A DNA stretch of 42,107 nt from an uncultured Eisenbergiella sp. (GTDB lineage: Bacteria; Bacillota; Clostridia; Lachnospirales; Lachnospiraceae). The notes under the pieces were generated by a model. The model was not told the origin of the DNA. It saw only the letters and a list, made by a program, of their open reading frames with translations, and did not search any database. The position numbers and the translations under genes were made by a program. The DNA lies in the NCBI GenBank assembly GCA_904392525.1, contig CAJFMW010000007.1:1-42107 (forward strand), in the 5' to 3' direction. Shown here one piece after another: positions 24,692-31,682 of the stretch. Every line of letters starts with the position of its first letter. The stretch's first letter is position 1.

Positions 24692-25029
24692 CATTCTTCT
24701 TCCGTCTCCCCGTTCATCTGCGCGATGTATTCCTTTCCAAAGGTCTGGATGCTTTCCAGAACGGGCTGAAATTTTTTTCCGATTTCCGTAAGGGAATATT
24801 CCACCTTCGGAGGAATGTCTCCGTAAACCGTTCTTTTTACCAGCCCCTCCGCCTCCAGCTGTTTGAGCTGGTTCGAAAGGGTCGCATGGGTCATCTTCGG
24901 CATTTTCCGCTGCAGCTCATTAAACCGGACAGGCCCGCCACTCAGATAATGCAGAATCAGAATTGCCCATTTCCCCTGTATCAACCGCTGCGTGGTATAA
25001 AACGGGCAGCGCCCAAACCGTTCCTCCAT
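24691..25029 (-). CDS. HxlR-family transcriptional regulator
   Basis: 112 residues, full length for the family. CPFYTTQRLIQGKWAILILH contains the conserved Cys and GKW; RFNELQRKMPKMTHATLSNQ is the recognition helix region, and RTVYGDIPPKVEYSLTEIG is the wing and signature. HxlR proteins bind as dimers and often sense electrophiles or redox stress through the N-terminal Cys. It lies 30 bp downstream of a PNPOx-type flavoprotein in the same operon, whose promoter has two GTTC-N8-GAAC dyads, so autoregulation is likely. Confidence 0.9.
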   Translation of the reverse strand: MEERFGRCPFYTTQRLIQGKWAILILHYLSGGPVRFNELQRKMPKMTHATLSNQLKQLEAEGLVKRTVYGDIPPKVEYSLTEIGKKFQPVLESIQTFGKEYIAQMNGETEEE

Positions 25030-25059
25030 CCGTATTTTCCCTCCTTCTTTTCGGAAGGC

Positions 25060-25464
25060 TTACACCTCAAAAGCCTCCTTCTGTCCCATGGCCGTACAGA
25101 TCTCCGCCTTTCCTCCTTCCAGATGGAAGATTCCCAGACGGAAGCCTGTCTCTTCATTGTAAAGCTTCTGCATGGCCGGTGCCTTCGCCAGAACAGCCTT
25201 TGCAATGTCGTCGTTTTTTTCCATCACCACTTTCCCGTCGTAGCGGAGAAATTCCTCTCCATCCACGGCAAGAATTTCCACATGGGGATTTTCCTGCAGT
25301 TGACGGTAAACCTTTTTTAAGGTTCCCGTTCCAAAATAAATTTTGTCCTCCTTCAGAAGATGGAAGCGGAACGGCCGTCCTTTCGGCTGATCCCCGTCTG
25401 TAGTCAGGAAAAACCATACTCCGGCCCGGTCAAGAAATGCGTTGATCTTTTCTGCGTTTGTCAT
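25060..25464 (-). CDS. Pyridoxamine 5'-phosphate oxidase-family flavoprotein
   Basis: 134 residues, a split beta-barrel of the PNPOx-like FMN-binding type: VWFFLTTDGDQPKGRPFRFH, DKIYFGTGTLKKVYRQLQEN and HVEILAVDGEEFLRYDG. Such small clostridial members bind FMN or F420-like flavins; true pyridoxine activity is not implied. The ATG at 25464 has AAAGGAG at 9 nt; an upstream in-frame ATG at 25485 sits before the ribosome site. It is first in an operon with HxlR. Confidence 0.85.
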   Translation of the reverse strand: MTNAEKINAFLDRAGVWFFLTTDGDQPKGRPFRFHLLKEDKIYFGTGTLKKVYRQLQENPHVEILAVDGEEFLRYDGKVVMEKNDDIAKAVLAKAPAMQKLYNEETGFRLGIFHLEGGKAEICTAMGQKEAFEV

Positions 25465-25497
25465 CCTTATCTGCTCCTTTACCATAACATATTTTCA

Positions 25498-25585
25498 GTT
25501 CAATTAAAAGAACCGGTTTTAAAAAATATCGCGGTTCACTTTTTTGAACTTATTTATATTATAGTGCCGCAGAACGCAGAAACAA
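25498..25585 (-). promoter_or_regulatory. Promoter with paired dyads for the PNPOx-HxlR operon
   Basis: Minus-strand -10 TATAAT (25558-25563) with TTGTTT (25580-25585) 16 bp upstream. Two 16-bp dyads GTTC-N8-GAAC follow at 25534-25549 and 25498-25513, centred 36 bp apart and covering the likely start site. Their position suits repression by the HxlR protein encoded in the operon. Confidence 0.6.
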
Positions 25586-25624
25586 GTACGATTCTGAAAG
25601 GTACCAGGTATTGGGAAGGATACC

Positions 25625-25688
25625 TTTTTCGGCATTTTGGCAATTATTTTTTCGGCACTTTGGCAGTCTTTTTTTCGGCATTTTGGCA
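25625..25688. repeat. Three 23-bp-spaced direct repeats
   Basis: An 18-bp core TTTTTCGGCATTTTGGCA occurs at 25625, 25648 and 25671 (one mismatch in the second). The 23-bp period is close to two helical turns. They lie in the 342-bp gap between the Sir2-like gene and the PNPOx promoter and have no good coding explanation. Confidence 0.8.
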
Positions 25689-25692
25689 ACAC

Positions 25693-25711
25693 TGTGTTCC
25701 GGTGGAACACA
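25693..25711. promoter_or_regulatory. 8-bp inverted repeat, possible operator
   Basis: Perfect TGTGTTCC-GGT-GGAACACA just beyond the three direct repeats. It could be a regulator site or a weak hairpin past the Sir2-like gene. Confidence 0.4.
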
Positions 25712-25806
25712 TTCAGCCCCAAGCGGAGCGGAACCAGGACCTCCTGCGTGGGGCTGCTCAGATATCTGCACTGCGGGCACAATGCCTATGTTGCATCTGT
25801 TGTTTT

Positions 25807-26685
25807 TTACTTCAGTTTTTCTAATATTTCCCCTATATCCCCGTCAATGCACAACGACCGTTCCGCAATCTCTCCCGGTGCGGCCGCATCCCCAAGGTTC
25901 AGACAGGTATACGACGCCTCCGGATTCCGGTATACCGCCTGCCAGAAGGGATACTTGATGATGCCCGGGGTGTTATAGCCCACGCCCAGCTCCAGATAGA
26001 GAACCCTTCCATGCGCATGCCGCCGCAGAAAAGCCTGATACCGTTCTGCAGCCCTGTACCAGCCCTCATCCTGCACAAAGCTGTCGTCCGACCGCAGGTT
26101 CATGGTCATCGGCCTTCCGCAGTGCGGACAGTGAGGCACCAGTTCGGCGGGCACCCGCATGTCGGACTGCTCCCGGATCATGCGGCCAATAATCTCCTCA
26201 TTCTCCCAGGTTTCCTGACGGCAGGGTTCAGAGCACTGGAACAGACCGTAGTCCCCCTGGGTATAGAACAGCCTCTTTTTCTCAAAGCCCGCCTTCTGAA
26301 AGCAGTGATCCACGTTGGTGGTCAGGACAAAATAATCCTTTTCCTGAAGCAGCTCAAGCAGCGTCTCATACACGGGTTTCGGCGCGTCCATATAGCGGTT
26401 GACATAGATATAACGGCTCCAGTACGCCCAGTATTCCTCCAGCGAATCATAGGGATAAAAGCCGCCGGAATACATATCATGGAAGCTGTATTTTTTCTCA
26501 AAATCCGAAAAATACATCCGGAAGCGTTCCCCGCTGTAGGTGAAGCCCGCGGAAGTGGACAGTCCCGCTCCCGCGCCCACCAGCACAGCGTCGGCCTGCC
26601 AAAGCAGCTCCTTCAGACGTTCTGTCTTTTCCTGTATGGGTTGTGCGGGTTCCGCCTTCCCGCATTTACGCACTCCTGAAAACAT
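25807..26685 (-). CDS. Sir2-family protein, SirTM-like
   Basis: 292 residues. The Rossmann NAD motif is VLVGAGAGLSTSAGFTYSGE, followed by a long insertion rich in Tyr/Trp (DSLEEYWAYWSRYIYVNRYM). TTNVDHCFQKAG corresponds to the sirtuin TQNIDxLxxxAG segment; the usual catalytic His is not obvious. Zinc-binding Cys pairs are in QCSEPC and PHCPHC. The pattern resembles SirTM-type protein ADP-ribosyltransferases rather than classical deacetylases, but no macrodomain, GcvH-like or LplA gene is nearby. The ATG has GGGAG upstream and overlaps the end of the ferredoxin-flavoprotein gene by 20 bp. Confidence 0.8.
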   Translation of the reverse strand: MFSGVRKCGKAEPAQPIQEKTERLKELLWQADAVLVGAGAGLSTSAGFTYSGERFRMYFSDFEKKYSFHDMYSGGFYPYDSLEEYWAYWSRYIYVNRYMDAPKPVYETLLELLQEKDYFVLTTNVDHCFQKAGFEKKRLFYTQGDYGLFQCSEPCRQETWENEEIIGRMIREQSDMRVPAELVPHCPHCGRPMTMNLRSDDSFVQDEGWYRAAERYQAFLRRHAHGRVLYLELGVGYNTPGIIKYPFWQAVYRNPEASYTCLNLGDAAAPGEIAERSLCIDGDIGEILEKLK

Positions 26686-27301
26686 GAGAATCTCCCTTCC
26701 TAACGGCGCTCACCGGACATTTTTCATAGCAGTTTCCACAGTGCAGACAGTGCTCCTGCTGAATCTGAAACGGCTGTCCCGGCACGATGCAGCCCTGCGG
26801 GCAGTTCCGTTCACAGGTTCTGCAGCCGATGCAGGAATCGCTGATCACATATCCTTTGGGCGAAACCGTTCCCTGTCCGATGGTATAGCTTTCCCGGAAG
26901 ATCGGCCGGACGCCAAGGTTAAAATATTCGATCTGCGCATCCCGGATCACAAACACGATGCCGATTTCCCGCGTGTTCCCCGGATACACGTTGGAAAGAT
27001 AGGGCTGCTCGTCAAAAATCACATCCATCCAGCGCTTCTGCTCCTCCTGTGGAACGGGAACCGCCCTTGCCGACAGGCGGATCATCTCCTTATACTGCGT
27101 ATATCCCAGAACCTGCACCCGGCCGTCCGCCAGAAGCTCCCTGCAGAAGTCCTTGCCCCTTGCCGTGAAAAAATAAACGGCGTCCGGTTCATAATGAATG
27201 GCACTGATGTTCCGCACCTGCGGGCCGCCCTGCTCATCCGTTGTCGCAAATTCCAGAACGCCTACATACTGTAATTTCTGTAAACAGATTTTTGCATCCA
27301 T
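26666..27301 (-). CDS. PNPOx-like flavoprotein fused to two 4Fe-4S clusters
   Basis: 211 residues. The N-terminal 130 residues are a PNPOx-like FMN barrel (VGVLEFATTDEQGGPQVRNI, VYFFTARGKDFCREL). The C-terminus has two ferredoxin motifs, CIGCRTCERNCPQGC and CLHCGNCYEKCPVSA. The fusion suggests electron transfer between flavin and ferredoxin-type clusters. The ATG at 27301 is supported by GGAGG at 9 nt; the frame extends 42 codons further upstream into the dehydrogenase region without support. It overlaps the Sir2-like gene. A similar fusion occurs at 35695-36315. Confidence 0.88.
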   Translation of the reverse strand: MDAKICLQKLQYVGVLEFATTDEQGGPQVRNISAIHYEPDAVYFFTARGKDFCRELLADGRVQVLGYTQYKEMIRLSARAVPVPQEEQKRWMDVIFDEQPYLSNVYPGNTREIGIVFVIRDAQIEYFNLGVRPIFRESYTIGQGTVSPKGYVISDSCIGCRTCERNCPQGCIVPGQPFQIQQEHCLHCGNCYEKCPVSAVRKGDSHVFRSA

Positions 27302-27351
27302 CCTGTTATTCCTCCAAACTGTCTGCTGTAATATCCGCTGTCCCACGAGAA

Positions 27352-28053
27352 TCACCCGTGATCCGATATGCGCGATATGTGTACCACGATTTTCCCGTTC
27401 ACCGCTCCTGTATCCTGCGCCTCGCATGCCTCCCTGATTTCCGAAAAATCAAAGCATTTTCCCACGCAGGGCTGCAGGCGGTGCGCCGTCAGAAAGCTGA
27501 AAATTTCGTCCATGATCTCCTGCGTCGGCCCGTTACTGTAAAATCCGGTCAGATACACGCCGTTCGGGATGTCCTTGATGGGATCAAAGCCGCTTAGGGC
27601 ATACACCCCTCCCAGAATACCCGTGTTGCAGACGATTCCTCCCTTTTCCACACAGCGCAGGGTGTCAGGAAGGGTTTTCGGCCCCACCAGTTCCAGCGCC
27701 TTTGTGATCCTGGAACGGGTGACGCCGGGGCTCGTTGCACGGGGGCGGACTGTGCCGGGAAATGCCGCACCGGGCAGGGTTTCCGCCAGCCTTCCCGTAT
27801 CCAGTACCGCCTCGTCCGCTTCCGCAAGGAGGGGAAGCCTGCTCTCCTTATGAGCGGTCGCAATCACCCTGCAGCCCAGCGCCTTTGCCAGCTGGATCGC
27901 CGCATAGCCCAGAGCGCAGGTAGCGCCCCGCACCAGCAGGGTGTCCTCCGGCCGCACCTGCGGTACCGGACAGTCCGTCAGCCTCACCTCTTCCGCCTTC
28001 GTCGGCTCTGTCAGAACCACCGCTTTCATTTTTTCCGGCAACATAACTGACAT
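27352..28053 (-). pseudogene. Zinc-type/quinone oxidoreductase-like MDR with internal deletion
   Basis: 233 residues. The N-terminus KMKAVVLTEPTKAEEVRLTD is a normal MDR start, but PVPQVRP runs straight into EDTLLVRGATCALGYAAIQL, the start of the NAD(P)-binding domain. Intact proteins have some 110-120 residues between these points, forming the GroES-like catalytic domain. The frame is maintained. A second oddity is an extra Arg/Pro/Thr-rich stretch (GTVRPRATSPGVTRSRI) before KALELVGPKTL. The C-terminus is normal. Enzyme activity is unlikely. GAGG precedes the ATG weakly. It lies between the ferredoxin-flavoprotein and the RiPP maturase. Confidence 0.7.
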
Positions 28054-28070
28054 AACGCGCCTCGCTTTCA

Positions 28071-28141
28071 GCCGCCTCTGGCGGCATAAATTCAGAAAAG
28101 AACGATTTCAGCCGCTCTCTGGCGCGAACCCTGTTCGCGCC
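28071..28141. repeat. Hairpin pair between RiPP maturase and dehydrogenase
   Basis: GCCGCC-TCT-GGCGGC (28071-28085) and GGCGCGAA-CCCTG-TTCGCGCC (28121-28141), both perfect, with the related words TTTCAGCCGC on each side of the first. The layout matches other intergenic hairpin arrays here but the leader differs. Confidence 0.6.
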
Positions 28142-28148
28142 GGCCTCC

Positions 28149-29183
28149 TCATACCTCTTTCCAGCACTGTGGATCTGCGGCATAGAAATTCCCGTCCCTG
28201 CCGCTCGCAACCGCCGGGCAGCCCCGGCACCAGGCCAGAAGCTCGCATTTTGAACATTTTTCAAATTTCTGATAATCCCGGTACTGCTCCATCTGGCAGA
28301 CCCAGATATCCGCAAGACGGTCTGTAAACACGTTTCCCACCCTGCTGTTCTGCACCCGCCTGCAGGCGAACACGTCTCCGGTGGGAATGATGGTGAGATG
28401 GCAGTTGCCGCAGTTGCAGCCGCCGTAGATCATACCTTTCTCCGCGGTTTCCGGGATTTTGAAGGCTCCGGTTTCATATTCATACAGCGTCCAGAGATGA
28501 TCCTTTTTGTTAAAATAGGTCTCACACCCTGCCGCCTCGTATTCCTTAAATTTTCTGTCGCAGTCCTCCAGCAGCTTCCGGTAGCGCATCGGCTCGATGC
28601 CCACATCCTTTTCTTCGCTGGTGGGACAGTATCTGGCAAAAGCGAACACATTCGCCCCGGCCTTCACCACCGTATCGATGATCTCCGGTATCTGATCGAT
28701 GTTCGTTCCGGAAACGGTGGTCATGATTACGCTGCGGATTCCCGCGCGGTTGATGCACCCGATTTTTTCCAGCGTAATATCAAAGGAACCGGGCTTGCGG
28801 AACCAGTCGTGGGTTTCCCGCATGCCGTCCAGCGACAGCTGGTACTTCTGACAGCCGTATTCCTTCAGCCTCCGGCAGACCTCGTCATTGAGATGGAAGG
28901 GATTTCCCAGGATGGTGAAGGGAATGTCGTGCTCCTTCAAAAGCCTCAGAAGCTTCCAGAAATCCGGATGCAGGATCGGGTCTCCCCCGGTGATGTAGAA
29001 ATAGGGCAGACGGTCATATACCCTGCAGAAGTCCAGACAGTTATAAAAGGTATCCTGCATCTGTTCCCAGTTCATGGAATCCAGCTTTTTGCAGTTATTT
29101 TCCGAAAAAATATAACAGTGCTTGCAGCGCTGGTCGCATTCGTCCGTAATATGCCATTGAAAGGAAAAATACTGTTTCATCAT
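28149..29183 (-). CDS. Radical SAM/SPASM peptide maturase (ACGX-type system)
   Basis: 344 residues. The radical SAM motif is CDQRCKHC (CxxxCxxC) near residue 14; FYITGGDPILHPDFWKLL is the SAM-binding GGE-like segment. The C-terminal SPASM region contains CNCGNC, FACRR and CSKCELLAWCRGCP, enough Cys for auxiliary clusters. Such enzymes install thioether links in ribosomal peptides. The adjoining gene encodes a Cys-rich repeat peptide of the ACGX type, so this is its likely maturase. The double ATG at 29183/29180 follows GGGAG; the longer frame to 29270 passes through a hairpin. It lacks a nearby exporter or protease gene. Confidence 0.88.
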   Translation of the reverse strand: MMKQYFSFQWHITDECDQRCKHCYIFSENNCKKLDSMNWEQMQDTFYNCLDFCRVYDRLPYFYITGGDPILHPDFWKLLRLLKEHDIPFTILGNPFHLNDEVCRRLKEYGCQKYQLSLDGMRETHDWFRKPGSFDITLEKIGCINRAGIRSVIMTTVSGTNIDQIPEIIDTVVKAGANVFAFARYCPTSEEKDVGIEPMRYRKLLEDCDRKFKEYEAAGCETYFNKKDHLWTLYEYETGAFKIPETAEKGMIYGGCNCGNCHLTIIPTGDVFACRRVQNSRVGNVFTDRLADIWVCQMEQYRDYQKFEKCSKCELLAWCRGCPAVASGRDGNFYAADPQCWKEV

Positions 29184-29236
29184 CCCTGATCTCCCTGTGC
29201 AGCCGACGGGCATCCCCTGCCGGTTCTTTTTTCTGC

Positions 29237-29334
29237 GGTCTGCGCAGCTTCTGCGCAGACCTGTTTTCATGATTTTTGTGGAAGCTTATTTGTTACATGT
29301 CACATCCCGGCTGCGCACTCGCTGCGCGGCCGGG
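29237..29334 (-). terminator. Attenuator hairpins between precursor and maturase genes
   Basis: A perfect 11-bp stem at 29237-29247/29251-29261 and a 10-of-11-bp stem at 29306-29316/29324-29334 lie in the 170-bp gap. They probably let the peptide be made in excess of the enzyme, by partial termination or by protecting the upstream mRNA. The minus strand after the first stem reads GCAGAAAAAAG, without a T-run. Confidence 0.5.
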
Positions 29335-29353
29335 AGCCGGCAGGAATCAACGC

Positions 29354-29599
29354 TTATTTATCCCCGGCTCCACATGCCGTTCCGCACGCAGCGGGCGTTT
29401 CAGTGGGCTTATCTCCCGCTCCGCAGGCCGTTCCGCACGCGGCAGGCTTCTCGGCGGGCTTATCTCCCGCTCCGCAGGCCGTTCCACACGCGGCAGGCTT
29501 CTCGGCGGGCTTGTCTCCCGCTCCGCAGGCTGTTCCGCACGCAGCCGCCGGAGATGCTTCCATTTTTCTGTTCCATCCTAAAAAATTTGAGAGTGCCAT
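29354..29599 (-). CDS. ACGX-repeat RiPP precursor peptide
   Basis: 81 residues. A short leader MALSNFLGWNRKMEAS is followed by four 17-residue units, each with ACGTACGAGDK and joined by P(A/T)E(K/T)PA. Each unit has Cys-x3-Cys-x3-Asp; Cys-x3-Asp is the spacing cross-linked in freyrasin-type ranthipeptides, so thioethers from Cys to Asp are a reasonable guess. I recall protein-family names 'ACGX-repeat peptide' and 'radical SAM/SPASM protein, ACGX system', which this pair fits. AAAGGAGG precedes the ATG. The maturase follows 170 bp downstream. The mature product and its role are unknown. Confidence 0.85.
   Translation of the reverse strand: MALSNFLGWNRKMEASPAAACGTACGAGDKPAEKPAACGTACGAGDKPAEKPAACGTACGAGDKPTETPAACGTACGAGDK
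29357..29560 (-). repeat. Four 51-bp coding repeats in the precursor gene
   Basis: Units start at 29357, 29408, 29459 and 29510. The middle two differ at one position by eye; the outer two are more diverged. The in-frame period allows unit gain or loss by recombination. Confidence 0.9.
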
Positions 29600-29685
29600 A
29601 GTGATTTCCTCCTTTCAGCGTGAGCCCGGAGCTTCGTGCCGGACTCCCTTTTCTGATCCAAATGGCTTTTTCCGTTTGCAGCTTC

Positions 29686-29755
29686 ATTGTAGGGCAGAAA
29701 AAGGGAGAAAAAAAGTACGCACTTTATTGTGCCGTAGTTACCATAAGGATACCAT
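29686..29755 (-). promoter_or_regulatory. Possible regulated promoter of the RiPP precursor
   Basis: Minus-strand TACAAT (29686-29691) lacks a good -35. Upstream lie GTGCGTAC (29715-29722) and two direct ATGGTA copies 11 bp apart (29739-29755). This arrangement resembles sites I associate with HxlR-type regulators in clostridia; that link is inference. Confidence 0.35.
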
Positions 29756-29850
29756 GCGTCTTACGTCATCTTTCATCTTGTTTCCCGTAATTCGTGTATA
29801 AACCGTCAGAAAATAAATAAAATATTTTTCCTTGGACAGCTCCGGACCTA

Positions 29851-29970
29851 TTGAATCGATTTAGAGGATATGGTATATTGATTGCAGGAAAAGGGAAAAC
29901 CTAAAGATTACGGCCACCCTTAGTTATCGCTTATTTTAAGCCGTCACTATGAAGTAGTGGCGGCTGTTTC
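29851..29970 (+). ncRNA. Candidate short transcript bracketed by promoter and terminator
   Basis: TTGAAT (29851-29856), a 17-bp spacer and TATATT (29874-29879) form a good promoter. About 60 bp on, GCCGTCACTA-TGAAG-TAGTGGCGGC (29940-29964) with TGTTTCT resembles a terminator. The bracketed RNA would be about 85 nt with no clear ORF. It may be an independent small RNA, a relic of a type I toxin-antitoxin locus, or a leader attenuating the ImmA/IrrE gene at 30023. The rest of 29600-30022 shows no gene. Confidence 0.4.
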
Positions 29971-30022
29971 TATCATATAATCGTCATAATATGATTGACA
30001 TTCAGAGAAAGGAGGAACTGAC

Positions 30023-31195
30023 ATGGCAGGAACAACTGTGTCTATTGCACCGGAAATTCTCAACTGGGTCTTGGAAAAAGTACAACTCGGCAACGTCAAT
30101 CACTCTGTCTTGGATTTACTGAATAAATGGAAAACCGGCGAAAAAGTTCCGACTTTTAATCAGATAGAGGAAGTCAGCAAGAAAACAAATATTCCGTTTG
30201 GCTATTTCTTTTTGGAAAAACCACCTGTTGAAAATTGCAGGATTGTGGAATACCGAACAGTTGACAGCCTTACCGTTCAGGAACCCAGCCGCAATCTGAT
30301 TGATATTGTGGATATGATGACTGACGCTCAGGAATGGATGATCGAATACGTGCAGGATAACGGACAGGAGCCGCTCTCTTTTGTTGCATGCGATAAAAAT
30401 GAAAAAGCCGCCAGTGTTATTGCTGAACACATCCGTAATACATTGAAGTTGGATACTGTTTGGTACAAAAGCAGCAAAAACGCTGCGGAATCTTTTAGAA
30501 TTATCCGCCATCGACTGGAAAATGCAGGAATTATGGTTATGATGAGCGGAACAGTTGGAAGCAATACACACAGGAAATTATCTGTAGATGAATTTCGTGC
30601 TTTTACCCTGGTAGATCCATATGTACCACTGATTTTTATCAATGTATGTGATTCTGATAACGGAAAACTATTTTCTCTCTTACATGAAACTGCACATATC
30701 TGGCTTGGAACAGACAGCTTTTATAATGAGCCATATGGCAGCGATCATAAAGTAAGCACTGTGGAAGTTCTCTGCAATGCTGTTGCCGCAGAACTGCTTG
30801 TTCCAGAATCTGTTTTTATGGATCAGTGGAATCAGACAGGCGGAACCACTTTGACCCGTACAGAAGAATTAGCAAAATATTTTAAGTGCAGCAAATATGT
30901 CATAATACGGCGGGCCCTTGACTATCAGAAGGTCACTTCTGAACAATATAATGAAATCATTCACATTTTGCAGAAACAATATAATAACTGGAAAGTCAAT
31001 CAGCTTCAGGAGAAGGAATCTGGCGGAAATTACTATCGTACATTAGGAAGCAAACTTGATCATAGGTTTGTAAATGCATTAGCACAAAGTGCAAGAGAAG
31101 GAAGAACACAATATACCGAAGTCTATCATTTAACAAGCACAAACCGTAAAACTTTTTCAAGGCTTGTGGATGAGATCGGCGGTGCAAAATGGTAA
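30023..31195 (+). CDS. ImmA/IrrE-family metallopeptidase with N-terminal XRE-like domain
   Basis: 390 residues. The first 70 have a helix-turn-helix-like layout (KWKTGEKVPTFNQIEEVSKK, NIPFGYFFLE). The zinc peptidase motif HETAH is in FSLLHETAHIWLG, with a downstream Glu in EVLCNAVAAELL. Proteins of this architecture pair with DUF4411 (PIN-like) toxins and act as antitoxin and regulator. The stop overlaps the start of such a toxin remnant. AAAGGAGG precedes the ATG. Base composition is more A+T-rich than flanking genes, suggesting acquisition by transfer. Confidence 0.85.
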   Translation: MAGTTVSIAPEILNWVLEKVQLGNVNHSVLDLLNKWKTGEKVPTFNQIEEVSKKTNIPFGYFFLEKPPVENCRIVEYRTVDSLTVQEPSRNLIDIVDMMTDAQEWMIEYVQDNGQEPLSFVACDKNEKAASVIAEHIRNTLKLDTVWYKSSKNAAESFRIIRHRLENAGIMVMMSGTVGSNTHRKLSVDEFRAFTLVDPYVPLIFINVCDSDNGKLFSLLHETAHIWLGTDSFYNEPYGSDHKVSTVEVLCNAVAAELLVPESVFMDQWNQTGGTTLTRTEELAKYFKCSKYVIIRRALDYQKVTSEQYNEIIHILQKQYNNWKVNQLQEKESGGNYYRTLGSKLDHRFVNALAQSAREGRTQYTEVYHLTSTNRKTFSRLVDEIGGAKW

Positions 31196-31481
31196 CAGAA
31201 AAATTTTTAATTGATTCAAATATATTTATAACGCCTTACCAGAATTATTATCCGTTTGACCTTGCTCCCGGATTTTGGAAACAGCTGGCTGATAAGCTGC
31301 GGATCCCTGGCTGATTGCTGCTGCTAAAGCTTATGACTATACAATCATTACTTTGGAAGCAACAGCCGGTCCCATTACAACGCCAAGCAGTAAGCCTAAA
31401 ATTCCTAATATATGTTTAGAATTGGGTGTGGCCTGCAAAGATTTATTCTATTTTATGAGGCAGACCGGATTTAAATTATAA
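31189..31481 (+). pseudogene. DUF4411 PIN-like toxin, collapsed by internal deletion
   Basis: The N-terminus MVTEKFLIDSNIFITPYQ with its first metal-binding Asp, and FDLAPGFWKQLADKLR, is followed by an immediate frame change. The C-terminus ADPWLIAAAKAYDYTIITLE and a TPSSKPKIPNICLELGVACK tail are in another frame, ending at TAA 31481. Intact members have a long middle segment between these, so roughly 60-70 residues are missing and the frame is shifted. The ATG overlaps the stop of the antitoxin gene. The toxin is almost certainly inactive while the antitoxin gene stays intact. Confidence 0.8.
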
Positions 31482-31493
31482 AAAAACGATAAA

Positions 31494-31609
31494 TCACGTT
31501 ACAACCACCGTCAGCATGACCAGATCCTCTGTACCGGTGTTGGCAATGCTGTGCTCGGAGCCCTTCAGGCAGATATAGCAGACGCCCGCCTCCAGCCTTG
31601 ATTGATTCC
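31494..31609 (-). pseudogene. Cupin-domain C-terminal remnant
   Basis: A frame without a start, ending TGA at 31494-31496, reads RLEAGVCYICLKGSEHSIAN then TGTEDLVMLTVVVT, the second cupin strand motif with its metal-binding His. The 5' portion is gone. From 31610 to 31682 nothing else is recognised. Confidence 0.5.
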
Positions 31610-31682
31610 CTTATTTTACCGCGGAACAATAAGGCTGGCAAGAAAAGGTCTTATGTTATAAATATATTTTGGGAAAATCTCC

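Noticed and set aside
28054-28140. Minus-strand frame reading RERLKSFFSEFMPPEAAES through the hairpins upstream of the dehydrogenase
   Set aside because: The frame is open and protein-like, but it has no start of its own, spans palindromes and runs out of frame with both neighbours.
29357-29560. Regular 51-bp repeats, considered as a CRISPR array
   Set aside because: There are no variable spacers; the repeats encode the in-frame Cys-rich units of the RiPP precursor.
29403-29801. Long plus-strand open frames across the RiPP precursor region
   Set aside because: They are antisense shadows of the repetitive precursor gene, without ribosome sites or family resemblance.
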